The notes beneath the pieces are model-generated. The model was not told the origin of the DNA. It saw only the letters and a list, made by a program, of their open reading frames with translations, and ran no database searches. From positions 1 to 64,000 of the forward strand of contig CACKXQ010000004.1 in assembly GCA_902604245.1 (NCBI GenBank): a DNA stretch of 64,000 nt, given 5' to 3'. Both the position numbers and the translations under genes were made by a program. This document shows positions 19,373-29,048 of this stretch, piece after piece. Position 1 is the first letter of the stretch. Each line of letters starts with the position of its first letter. Source of the stretch: an uncultured Pelagibacteraceae bacterium (GTDB taxonomy: Bacteria > Pseudomonadota > Alphaproteobacteria > Pelagibacterales > Pelagibacteraceae).

Positions 19373-22034
19373 AAGAATACCCACAAAATCTCTTAGAGAT
19401 GACGTTCGATTTTTAGGAAACATATTAGGAAGAGTAATTAAAGAACAAGAGGGAAAGAAATTCTATGATATAGTTGAAAAAATTAGATTACTTTCCAAAG
19501 CAAACATTGCTAACAAAAATCGTAAAGATCCATTTAAAAAAATTTTAAACGAAATTAAAAAATTACCACCACATTTACTGTTTAAATTAACTCGCGCATT
19601 TAATCATTTTATGAACTTCTATAATTTGGCTGAGTCAATTGATGCTTCTAGGACTTTAGATCTTTATGAAAATGTGAAACAAGAGAAAAAATTTCAAAAT
19701 ATTTTCATAGAAGAAATATTTGAAAATTTTTTCAAAAATAAAAAAATATCTAATAATAAAATTTATAATATTGCCAAAAGTCTAAATATAGGAATTGTAC
19801 TCACAGCACATCCAACCGAAGTAAAAAGAAGAACTTTGATACAGAAATACCATTCCTTAACAGAAATATTAGAGCAAAGAAATCTACTTAAAAATTATCC
19901 CTCAAAATTAAAAATTTTAGATCGTAAAGTTTTTGATGAAATCACGATTATATGGAATACCGATGAAATTAAAAGATCTAAACCAACCCCTGCAGAAGAA
20001 GCAAGATGGGGACTTGCAATTATAGAAGATAGCTTGTGGGATACAATTCCTAAAGTATACAGAAGATTAAATCAAATATTTGAAAAAAATATGGGTAAGG
20101 GTTTGCCCAAAAATTTTAATCCTATTGAGTTTGGATCATGGATGGGTGGTGATAGGGATGGCAATCCATTTGTTACTGCAGAAGTTACTAAAAGAGTTAT
20201 TTTGTTATCGAGGTGGGAGGCAGCTAAACTTTATGAGAAGTCAATGACAAAGTTAATTAGATCTTACTCTATGGAAAAATGTTCAAAAAAAATATTAAAA
20301 ACTACAGGAAAAACATTCGAGCCCTATAGAGTTTATCTAAGACCTTTAAGAGATAAATTAAGAAAAACGCATAGAGCAATAGAAGGTTATTTAACAAACA
20401 ATAAATCTTTAAATGAAAATGATTTACTATCAGAAAGAGAAGAAATTTTAAAACCATTGAGAGTGGTAAGAGAGTCATTAGAACAAAACCAAAGTGAAAA
20501 TATAGCTAGTGGTGATTTATTAGATTTAATGCGAAGAGCTAAGTGTTTTGGAATAAATCTTGCACGACTTGATATCAGACAAGAGTCTTCAAGACATTCT
20601 CAATTATTAGGAGAATACATAAAGAAAAAACTAAACCAAAATTATTCTACCTGGGATGAGGATCAAAAAATAAAATATTTATCAAATAAAATGCAAAACA
20701 AAAATGTACTAAAAAAATTTCAATTTAAAAATAAGGAAAACAAAGAGGTTTGGTCAACATTTAAAGTATTGGCAAGTCAACCTAAAGAGTGTTTAGGAGC
20801 GTATGTAATCTCAATGACATCCTCAGCATCAGATATCTTATCAGTTATGTTTTTCCAAAAAGAGGCTAACATTAAGAATAGACTTAGAGTAGTTCCTCTT
20901 TTTGAAACACTTGATGATCTTATAAATGCAAAACCAATAATGGAAAAACTTTTTTCATTAAAATGGTACAGAAAAGATATTAATAATAAGCAAGAAATTA
21001 TGATTGGGTACTCTGATTCAAGTAAGGATGCTGGAAAGCTCTCAGCAAGTTGGCATCAATTTAAATTACAAGAAGAAATAATTAAGCTTGCTAAAAAATA
21101 TAAAATAGACGTTACATTTTTTCATGGCAGAGGAGGGTCTGCAGGAAGAGGTGGTGGGCCTATACAAGCAACATTGAGATCACAGCCAGCAGGTTCAGTG
21201 AATGGTAAAATTCGAATAACCGATCAAGGAGAAGTAATACAGCAAAAATACGGTTATGAGCCTTTAGCAAAATATAATCTGTGCAGTTATATAGGATCTG
21301 TTATGGAAGCTACTTTAAATCCACCACCAAAACCAAAAGACAGTTGGAGGCAATTAATTCAAAGTATGTCTGAGATATCAACAAGTTCCTATAGAAAAAA
21401 TATAAATCAAAGTTCAGATTTTATAAGATATTTTAAAACCGTAACTCCTCATATGGCACTTGGGAAATTATCAATTGGCTCTAGACCTTCTAAAAGAAAA
21501 AATGTTGATAATATTAATAGTTTAAGAGCTATTCCTTGGGTTTTTGCCTGGACTCAAATTAGATTAATGTTACCCGCTTGGTTAGGCACTGCCGAGGCTT
21601 TAAGATATTCATCTATAAAGAAATTTAAAAAAACACTTATTGATATGGAAAAAAACTGGCCTTATTTTAATTCAACAATGGACTTGCTTGACATGGTACT
21701 TTCTAAGGTCGACCCAGAAATATCAAAAATTTATGAAAAAAACCTAGCTGATGATAAACTTATTAGAGTAGGAAAAAAATTAAGATTTCAATTTGATGCT
21801 GTTAAAAAATTAAATGATCAAATAACACCAAAAGAAATTTTTAAACAAAGAAAAATTTTTAGAGGTCCAGCAATTATTAGAAACATATATTCTGAAATCC
21901 TTAATGTTTTACAAGCAGTAGTGATGAATAAGCTTTTAAAAAGAAATTTAAATAAAAAAGATAAAAAAGATTTAAATGATGCAATGATGGCATCAATTGC
22001 AGGTATTTCTGCAGCTATCAAAAATACTGGATAA
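19347..22034 (+). CDS. ppc: Phosphoenolpyruvate carboxylase
   Basis: LTAHPTEVKRRT; GGDRDGNPFVT; FHGRGGSAGRGGGP; terminal NTG; ~895 aa. Confidence 0.97.
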   Translation: MLKRDLYYERIPTKSLRDDVRFLGNILGRVIKEQEGKKFYDIVEKIRLLSKANIANKNRKDPFKKILNEIKKLPPHLLFKLTRAFNHFMNFYNLAESIDASRTLDLYENVKQEKKFQNIFIEEIFENFFKNKKISNNKIYNIAKSLNIGIVLTAHPTEVKRRTLIQKYHSLTEILEQRNLLKNYPSKLKILDRKVFDEITIIWNTDEIKRSKPTPAEEARWGLAIIEDSLWDTIPKVYRRLNQIFEKNMGKGLPKNFNPIEFGSWMGGDRDGNPFVTAEVTKRVILLSRWEAAKLYEKSMTKLIRSYSMEKCSKKILKTTGKTFEPYRVYLRPLRDKLRKTHRAIEGYLTNNKSLNENDLLSEREEILKPLRVVRESLEQNQSENIASGDLLDLMRRAKCFGINLARLDIRQESSRHSQLLGEYIKKKLNQNYSTWDEDQKIKYLSNKMQNKNVLKKFQFKNKENKEVWSTFKVLASQPKECLGAYVISMTSSASDILSVMFFQKEANIKNRLRVVPLFETLDDLINAKPIMEKLFSLKWYRKDINNKQEIMIGYSDSSKDAGKLSASWHQFKLQEEIIKLAKKYKIDVTFFHGRGGSAGRGGGPIQATLRSQPAGSVNGKIRITDQGEVIQQKYGYEPLAKYNLCSYIGSVMEATLNPPPKPKDSWRQLIQSMSEISTSSYRKNINQSSDFIRYFKTVTPHMALGKLSIGSRPSKRKNVDNINSLRAIPWVFAWTQIRLMLPAWLGTAEALRYSSIKKFKKTLIDMEKNWPYFNSTMDLLDMVLSKVDPEISKIYEKNLADDKLIRVGKKLRFQFDAVKKLNDQITPKEIFKQRKIFRGPAIIRNIYSEILNVLQAVVMNKLLKRNLNKKDKKDLNDAMMASIAGISAAIKNTG

Positions 22035-22741
22035 TGATTGAATTTATTTTAGCTTTTGGAGCTGGTTTGCTTAGCTTTTTATCTCCGTGTGTTCTGCCTC
22101 TAATACCAGGATATATATCATATATATCAGGATCAACCCTTAATGAATTACTTGAAAAAAAAACCGTAAATATTTTTCCTATTATTTTATTTGCAGTTGG
22201 ATTTTCTATAGTATTCATAAGTTTTGGAGCTACAGCTACATTTTTAGGATCTCTAATTTTAGATAATTCATATCAACTCAGAATTGGGGCCGGAGTAATT
22301 ATAATTATATTCTCGCTACAAATATTGGGGCTAATAAATCTAAAGTTTTTAAATTATGAGAAGAGATTTCAGACAAATAACAATACTGGAATAATAAGTT
22401 CTATACTAATTGGGATGGCTTTTGGTTTTGGCTGGACACCTTGTATTGGTCCAATTTTAGGATCAATTCTTGCAATCGCATCAACTGAAGATAGTATTAA
22501 CAAAGGAATTGGTCTATTATCATTTTATTCTCTCGGACTAGCAATTCCCTTTGTTCTATCAGGTTACTTGATACAAAAATTTATGATTTTTTCTAAAAAT
22601 TTAAAAGCAAAAATGAAGATGATAAATATGTTTGGAGGATCTCTACTTTTAATTACGGGTATACTAATGATCACTAACCAGTTGCAAGCTTTAGGTTATT
22701 ATCTTCTTGAGTATATGCCTTTTCTACAAAGCATAGGTTAA
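22034..22741 (+). CDS. ccdA: Cytochrome c biogenesis/thiol-disulfide protein CcdA
   Basis: LLSFLSPCVLPLIPGYISYISG; FGFGWTPCIGPILGSIL. Confidence 0.92.
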   Translation: MIEFILAFGAGLLSFLSPCVLPLIPGYISYISGSTLNELLEKKTVNIFPIILFAVGFSIVFISFGATATFLGSLILDNSYQLRIGAGVIIIIFSLQILGLINLKFLNYEKRFQTNNNTGIISSILIGMAFGFGWTPCIGPILGSILAIASTEDSINKGIGLLSFYSLGLAIPFVLSGYLIQKFMIFSKNLKAKMKMINMFGGSLLLITGILMITNQLQALGYYLLEYMPFLQSIG

Positions 22742-22742
22742 A

Positions 22743-23861
22743 TTAATTTATATTAAACTTTCTTTGTAAATGTCTAAGCTTGCTATCAGTACTATCATAT
22801 TCAATATAGCACCCTTGTAAAAATCGTTTACCCTCATTTGGATTAAATTCTGTTCTACCATGAAGTAATCTGTAATTATCCATCATAATTAAATCTCCAG
22901 ACATTAATTTAAATTCTATTCTATAGAAATCAGAGTTATATAAATCAGATAATTTTTTTCTAGCTTTATAATAAAGGTCTAGTTCTTCTTTTCTTAAAAC
23001 CGGAACGTAATCAAGCCGAGGACTAAATCTAACTTGTTTAAAATTCTTCTTTTCATCGAGCTCTATTAATTCAGACCAGTCTTCTAAAATCACATCTTTA
23101 TCAATAAATTTAAATTTTACTTTCACTTTAGTTAATATTTCATAATATTCAGGAAAGTCTTTTTTTAAATCCTCAGTAACAGTATAACCATCGACCAACG
23201 TAGATAAACCACCAGTTACTTCATTTTCAATACAATGCAATATCTGAATACAAGGGACTGGATTTCTATATGGATTATCGGTATGAGGAGCCAAAGGTAA
23301 AGGTGTATATGCAAGATCATTAGGATTAGGTTTTGATGAAACATTAAAGTGTTCACCAAAATTAGTTCTTCTAACACTACCCAAAGAGTTAGCAAATTTG
23401 ATTAAATAATTATCATGTGTCGGAACATTCTTTAAAATTGCAAATCCATACTTGTAAAAAGACGCAAGTAATTCATGCATTTCAATACTTTCATAAATAG
23501 TCTCATTAAAATTAAATTTTTTTACGTCATTAAGTGATGAAGTCCATTTTACTTTTTCTTTAATTTTACTAATTGAGTTGGAACTTTTAAATTCTCGAAT
23601 AATTTTATTAATATCAATTTTAGTTTCTATTCCATCTGAAAAAGTTAGGCTTAGGAGGTCTTTTTCAATTATTGCTGATTTGATAATGACGTCTGATTCC
23701 ATTGTACTTGGATCAAACAGTCTCTGCTGTGTCTTTTGATCAAGTAATTCAATATTTTCTACTCTTTCTCTTAGCCAAAAAGGATGAATTTCTTCATTCA
23801 GATTTTCATCTCTAAAGAAAACCTTATTATTATCTAATTCAATTTTCATAAAATTGAGCAT
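22743..23861 (-). CDS. TauD/gamma-butyrobetaine dioxygenase family Fe(II)/2OG oxygenase (start may be internal Met at ~23849)
   Basis: N-terminal DUF971-like region IHPFWLRER; HTDNPYRNPVPCIQILHC; DNYRLLHGRTEF. Confidence 0.85.
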   Translation of the reverse strand: MLNFMKIELDNNKVFFRDENLNEEIHPFWLRERVENIELLDQKTQQRLFDPSTMESDVIIKSAIIEKDLLSLTFSDGIETKIDINKIIREFKSSNSISKIKEKVKWTSSLNDVKKFNFNETIYESIEMHELLASFYKYGFAILKNVPTHDNYLIKFANSLGSVRRTNFGEHFNVSSKPNPNDLAYTPLPLAPHTDNPYRNPVPCIQILHCIENEVTGGLSTLVDGYTVTEDLKKDFPEYYEILTKVKVKFKFIDKDVILEDWSELIELDEKKNFKQVRFSPRLDYVPVLRKEELDLYYKARKKLSDLYNSDFYRIEFKLMSGDLIMMDNYRLLHGRTEFNPNEGKRFLQGCYIEYDSTDSKLRHLQRKFNIN

Positions 23862-23910
23862 TAATTAAAAAATATCTTTAATCAAGAGAAATTAAGTAGT
23901 ATTTGGAATT

Positions 23911-24714
23911 ATGGATAGCAATCTGATAATTAAAAATAATGAATTTCCAAAGTTTTTGAACCAACTAGCAATTGATTTAACGAATTTTTATTTTAAAAAA
24001 CTTAATAAGCCTTTTAAAGTTAATAATAAATTACTTGGCAAAGGATATGACCCTGTTACTACATGCGATAAAGCTTTTGAAAAATTCATTAGAGCGAAGA
24101 TAGGAAAAAAATTTCCTGGTCATGAAATTATTGGAGAAGAATTTGGTTACAAAAAAACTAAAAGTGATTTTAGTTGGGTAATTGATCCCATAGATGGAAC
24201 CAGGTCATTTGTTATAGGAAGTCCTACTTGGAGTAATTTAATATCAGTAAATTACAAAGGTGATCCAATATTTGGTTTGGCAAACTTCCCAATGTTAAAC
24301 AAATATTATTATAATCAATCTCCAAAAATTGCATATGTTGTTGAAAATAAAAAAAGAAAAAAAATATCAGTCAACAAGAGTGTTAAATTTAAAGATATCA
24401 AATTAACTGCTGGTTTTCATGGAGCAATTTCATTAAATCAACAAAAAAAAATTCCAAAACTCATTAAATTGATACAATTCCCTTGTTCAGATGCATTGTC
24501 ATATGCTCAGATATGTGAGGGTAGAATTGATGTTGTATTGCAATGCAACAATAAAATTTGGGACATTCATCCACTAATACCAATTATCAATGCATCTGGT
24601 GGTATTACTACAACTTGGAATAATAAAGACGCAAAGCAAGCAGGACATGTTGCTGTATCATCTAATAAAATAATTCATAAAAAAATATTAGGTTTGCTAA
24701 AACCCATCGTATAA
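23911..24714 (+). CDS. Inositol monophosphatase family/histidinol-phosphatase (HisN type)
   Basis: GEEFG; WVIDPIDGTRSFVIGSPTW; IWDIHPLIPIINASGG. Confidence 0.85.
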   Translation: MDSNLIIKNNEFPKFLNQLAIDLTNFYFKKLNKPFKVNNKLLGKGYDPVTTCDKAFEKFIRAKIGKKFPGHEIIGEEFGYKKTKSDFSWVIDPIDGTRSFVIGSPTWSNLISVNYKGDPIFGLANFPMLNKYYYNQSPKIAYVVENKKRKKISVNKSVKFKDIKLTAGFHGAISLNQQKKIPKLIKLIQFPCSDALSYAQICEGRIDVVLQCNNKIWDIHPLIPIINASGGITTTWNNKDAKQAGHVAVSSNKIIHKKILGLLKPIV

Positions 24715-24716
24715 TA

Positions 24717-25448
24717 ATGGAAATTCTTGTTCTTCAACATATAAATATTGAAGATCCTGGTTATATAAAAGATTTAATGATTAAAGATGGAGTTAATATT
24801 ACAACTATTGAATTAGATGAAGGCGAAAAAATTCCGAATAATTTAAATTTTTTTGACGGTATGCTATGTATGGGTGGACCTATGGATACTTGGATGGAAA
24901 AGGATTTTCCTTGGCTCATCGAAGAAAAAAAAAAAATTAAAGAGTTCGTTGTAGAATTAAATAAGCCATACTTAGGTTTTTGTCTCGGATGTCAATTACT
25001 AGGAGAAGCAATAGGAGGAAAAGTAGTTAAAACTAATAATCCTGAAATTGGAATGCTGGATGTAAACTTTTTAGATGAAAAAAAGAAAGATATACTTTTC
25101 GCAGATTTTCCTCAAAAAATTACATCATTGCAATGGCACTCTTATGAAGTTCAAGAATTAGAAAAAAATAAAGATGTAACATTGATTGCTTCATCAAAAG
25201 AGACAAAATATCAAATATTTCGATATAAAAATAATGCTTATGGCATTCAATTCCACATAGAGATCAAAGATACAACTGTAAATGATTGGGGTTGTGTCCC
25301 TGAATATAAGTCAGTACTAGAAAATCAATTAGGACAGGGTGCTCTGGAAAAATTTGATAAAGACGCCAAAGAAAATATGAAAAATATGAATAATTATTCA
25401 AAAATTTTATATACTAACTTCAAAAACGATATCATTCTTAACGATTAA
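24717..25448 (+). CDS. Type 1 glutamine amidotransferase
   Basis: YLGFCLGCQLLGEAIGGKV nucleophile elbow; YGIQFHIE. Confidence 0.85.
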   Translation: MEILVLQHINIEDPGYIKDLMIKDGVNITTIELDEGEKIPNNLNFFDGMLCMGGPMDTWMEKDFPWLIEEKKKIKEFVVELNKPYLGFCLGCQLLGEAIGGKVVKTNNPEIGMLDVNFLDEKKKDILFADFPQKITSLQWHSYEVQELEKNKDVTLIASSKETKYQIFRYKNNAYGIQFHIEIKDTTVNDWGCVPEYKSVLENQLGQGALEKFDKDAKENMKNMNNYSKILYTNFKNDIILND

Positions 25449-25519
25449 GTTACCTATTTTACCCTTGTAGTTAATCCATTAATCAGGTTTAATTTTGTTT
25501 GTAATAATTAGGAGGAAAA

Positions 25520-27082
25520 ATGAAATTTAAAAATTTTATTAAAATTTTCTTTGCAATTTTATTTGTTTTTGTATCAACACATTCATACGCGAAAACAATT
25601 AAATGGTCTATGCAAGGAGATAGCTTAACTTTGGATCCTCATGCCCAAAATGAAGGTCCCACAACACAAGTTTCAAGACAGGTCTATGAAGCACTTGTAA
25701 CAAGAGGTTTAGATATGAGTATTGAACCTCAACTTGCAACTGATTGGAAAACAACTGATCCAAATACTTGGGTTTTTAATTTAAGAAAAGGTGTAAAATT
25801 TTCTGACGGTACAGATATGACTGCAAAAGATGTTGTATTTAGTATTTTGAGAGCAAAACAACCTACATCAGATTTTAAAGAATACATAAGTACAATTTCT
25901 GATGTTAAAGAAATTGATAACTACACTGTTCAAGTGAGTACAAGTAAACCAAATCCAATTCTTTTAAACCAATTATCAAATATTTTTATAATGTCTAAAA
26001 AATGGTCTATTGATTTCGGAGCAACAGTTTCACAAAACTGGGATGGTGGAGAAGAAACATTCTCAGCAACTAATGCAATGGGAACTGGACCATTCAAAAT
26101 TACTCTAAGAGAGCCAAATACCAAGACAGTATTTGAGAGAAATAGTAATTGGTGGGGTTCAATGAAAGATAATAGTCTTAGTGAAATACACCTATTACCA
26201 ATTAAAAACTCAGCTACAAGAGTTGCAGCATTATTATCTGGTGAAGTTGATTTAGTAACTGATGCTCCAGTTCAAGACTTAGCTAGAATTGGAAATTCTG
26301 CAGATCATGAAGTAGTGAGTACTGCTCAAATGCGGACAATCTTTTTAGGTATGGACCAAGCAGCAGATAAATTAAGATCTGGAAATACTGGTGATAATCC
26401 ATTTAAGAAAAAAGAGGTAAGACAAGCCCTTTATCAAGCAATAGATATTGAAGCAATAAAGAAAAAAGTAATGAGAGGTCTCAGTGAGCCTGCAGGAATC
26501 ATAACTTTTCCTGGTGTAAATGGATACACACAAGACCTAGATAAAAGATTGCCTTATGATGTTGATGCAGCTAAAAAATTATTAGCTGATGCAGGATATC
26601 CAAAAGGTTTTGATGTTGAACTAAGATGCCCTAATGACAGGTATGTAAATGATGAAGCAATTTGCACTGCAGTAGTTGGAATGTTAGGTAAAATAGGCGT
26701 TAATGTAAACTTATTTGCTCAAACTAAAAGTAAACATTTTAAAGAACTCAAAGAAGATAAAGGTGATTTCTATATGCTAGGATGGGGAGTTCCAACATTA
26801 GATAGTCATTATGTTTTCCATTATTTGTATGAGTCAGGTGCTAGCTGGAATAAAGTAAACTTTAGTAACAGCGAAGTTGATGCTGCTATAAGAGTTATGG
26901 AAGGTGAAGTTGACCTAGATAAAAGAAATGCAGCTATTGCAAATGCTTGGAAAATTGTAAAAGATGATATTTCATATCTTCCTCTACATCACCAAGTAAT
27001 TTCTTGGGCAACTAAAAAAAATGTAGATGTTCCAATAAGACCGAATAATGAACCATTATTCCGTTTTGCAAGTTTTAAATAA
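25520..27082 (+). CDS. ABC transporter substrate-binding protein, peptide/opine family (SBP_bac_5)
   Basis: Signal peptide; TLDPHAQNEGPTTQVSRQVYEALVTRG; downstream Dpp-type permeases. Confidence 0.9.
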   Translation: MKFKNFIKIFFAILFVFVSTHSYAKTIKWSMQGDSLTLDPHAQNEGPTTQVSRQVYEALVTRGLDMSIEPQLATDWKTTDPNTWVFNLRKGVKFSDGTDMTAKDVVFSILRAKQPTSDFKEYISTISDVKEIDNYTVQVSTSKPNPILLNQLSNIFIMSKKWSIDFGATVSQNWDGGEETFSATNAMGTGPFKITLREPNTKTVFERNSNWWGSMKDNSLSEIHLLPIKNSATRVAALLSGEVDLVTDAPVQDLARIGNSADHEVVSTAQMRTIFLGMDQAADKLRSGNTGDNPFKKKEVRQALYQAIDIEAIKKKVMRGLSEPAGIITFPGVNGYTQDLDKRLPYDVDAAKKLLADAGYPKGFDVELRCPNDRYVNDEAICTAVVGMLGKIGVNVNLFAQTKSKHFKELKEDKGDFYMLGWGVPTLDSHYVFHYLYESGASWNKVNFSNSEVDAAIRVMEGEVDLDKRNAAIANAWKIVKDDISYLPLHHQVISWATKKNVDVPIRPNNEPLFRFASFK

Positions 27083-27091
27083 ATAACTTTT

Positions 27092-27124
27092 TTATAAGCC
27101 CTTTGTTTAACAAAGGGCTTATAA
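27092..27124 (+). other. Long intercistronic hairpin after SBP gene
   Basis: TTATAAGCCCTTTGTT-t-AACAAAGGGCTTATAA; no following U tract. Confidence 0.8.
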
Positions 27125-27142
27125 GTATAAATATTTCTTAAA

Positions 27143-28126
27143 TTGATAAAGTATTTTTTCAAACGTCTGATTCAATCAGTAATAGTGATGCTTGTTGTAT
27201 CATTTGTTTCGTTTTCTTTATTTAACTTTGTGGGTGATCCAATTAACAATATGGTTGGTGAAGAAACTTCTGATGAAGAAAGAGCAGAATTAAGAGAAAC
27301 TCTAGGATTAACAGATCCAATACATATTCAATTTTCAAGGTTTGTAGTTAATGCTTCTAAAGGGGAATTTGGGATTTCATATCAGCTTAGAAGACCAGTT
27401 TCAGAATTAATTATTGAAAGATTACCAGCAACTATGGAATTAGTTTTAATTTCTGCATTAATTGCGTTAGTTTCAGGCACTTTATTGGGAGTTTATACAG
27501 GTATTAATAGAAAAGGTTTTTTGAGTGATTTTATATTGGCCATATCACTCTTAGGAGTATCTCTTCCAACTTTTGTAATTGGTATACTTTTTATTTACTT
27601 ATTCGCAGTCATATTAGGCGTTCTCCCATCCTTTGGAAGAGGAGAGGTGATTGACTTAGGATTTTGGACTACTGGACTTTTAACAGTTTCAGGATTGAAA
27701 GCAATTATACTTCCATCTGTAACACTTAGTCTTTTTCAAATGACATATATAATTAGATTAGTAAGAGCTGAGATGATGGAAATATTACAAACTGATTATA
27801 TAAAATTTGCCAGAGCTCGAGGCATAAGTGAAAAAAGTATTAATTATAAACATGCACTAAAAAATGGATTAATTCCTGTCATAACTATAGCAGGAATAAA
27901 CATAGGTACGTTAGTTGCTTTCTCAATTATTACCGAAACTGTTTTTCAATGGCCTGGTATGGGCTTTTTATTTATTCAGGCGGTTCAATTCGTAGATATA
28001 CCAATTATGTCGGCTTATTTAGTATTTATAGCTTTTGTATTTGTGATGATAAATTTTATTGTAGATATTCTATATTATTTTATTGATCCAAGAATTCGAG
28101 TTAAAGGTGATGCTACAAGTGGATAA
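27143..28126 (+). CDS. Peptide-type ABC transporter permease (DppB type; TTG start)
   Basis: EAA loop; INNMVGEETSDEERAELRETLGLTDPIHIQF. Confidence 0.9.
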   Translation: MIKYFFKRLIQSVIVMLVVSFVSFSLFNFVGDPINNMVGEETSDEERAELRETLGLTDPIHIQFSRFVVNASKGEFGISYQLRRPVSELIIERLPATMELVLISALIALVSGTLLGVYTGINRKGFLSDFILAISLLGVSLPTFVIGILFIYLFAVILGVLPSFGRGEVIDLGFWTTGLLTVSGLKAIILPSVTLSLFQMTYIIRLVRAEMMEILQTDYIKFARARGISEKSINYKHALKNGLIPVITIAGINIGTLVAFSIITETVFQWPGMGFLFIQAVQFVDIPIMSAYLVFIAFVFVMINFIVDILYYFIDPRIRVKGDATSG

Positions 28127-29048
28127 TAAAACACTAAATTCTTGGGAAAGACTAAGAGATAGCGACATTTACTTTAGTTTTATTAAATCTCCAACTGCAA
28201 TTGTATCATCAGTAATATTATTAATAATTTTCTTTTGTTCTTTTTTTGTTGAGTTTGTAACTCCTCATAACCCTTTTGACCCTGCATCATTATCTTTAAT
28301 GGAAGCTTTTACTCCTCCTTCTTGGACTGAAGATGGTATGGCAAAATTTATTCTTGGTACTGATGGACAAGGAAGAGATATGCTTTCAACAATATTATAT
28401 GGTTCAAGAATTTCTTTAATAGTTGGATTTTCTGCAATTATTTTTAGTTTAATTTTAGGTGTCTCCCTAGGTTTAACAGCAGGTTACTTTGGTGGAAAAT
28501 ATGAAATGATAGTAATGAGATTAACAGATGTCCAATTAACTGTGCCAAGTATATTAATGGCTCTATTAGTTGATGGTATTGCAAGAGGTATCATCTCCAG
28601 AGAAATGCACGATGAGATGGCAATATATGTTTTAATTTTTGCAATAGGCATTTCAGAGTGGCCTCAATTTGCAAGAGTTTCTCGTGCAGCAACTTTAGTA
28701 GAAAAAAATAAAGATTATGTTTCAGCTTCATCAATTATAGGTGTTTCAAATTTACTTATTATGTTTAAGCATATACTGCCAAATATAATGAGACCTATTT
28801 TAGTAATAGGCACAATTGGATTAGCTCTTGCTATAATTGCAGAGTCAACATTGAGTTTTTTAGGAGTGGGAGTTCCTCCAACAACACCTTCATTGGGTAC
28901 TTTAATTAGATTAGGAAATGATTTTTTATTTTCAGGTGAATGGTGGATAACATTCTTTCCTGCAATATTCTTAGTTATTCTTGCTTTTTCAATTAATTTA
29001 TTAGGAGATTGGATGAGAGATACGCTTAACCCAAGGTTAAAAAAATGA
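28083..29048 (+). CDS. Peptide-type ABC transporter permease (DppC type; likely start ATG at 28110)
   Basis: LGTDGQGRDMLSTILYGSRISLIVG; LSFLGVGVPPTTPSLG. Confidence 0.9.
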   Translation: MIQEFELKVMLQVDNKTLNSWERLRDSDIYFSFIKSPTAIVSSVILLIIFFCSFFVEFVTPHNPFDPASLSLMEAFTPPSWTEDGMAKFILGTDGQGRDMLSTILYGSRISLIVGFSAIIFSLILGVSLGLTAGYFGGKYEMIVMRLTDVQLTVPSILMALLVDGIARGIISREMHDEMAIYVLIFAIGISEWPQFARVSRAATLVEKNKDYVSASSIIGVSNLLIMFKHILPNIMRPILVIGTIGLALAIIAESTLSFLGVGVPPTTPSLGTLIRLGNDFLFSGEWWITFFPAIFLVILAFSINLLGDWMRDTLNPRLKK

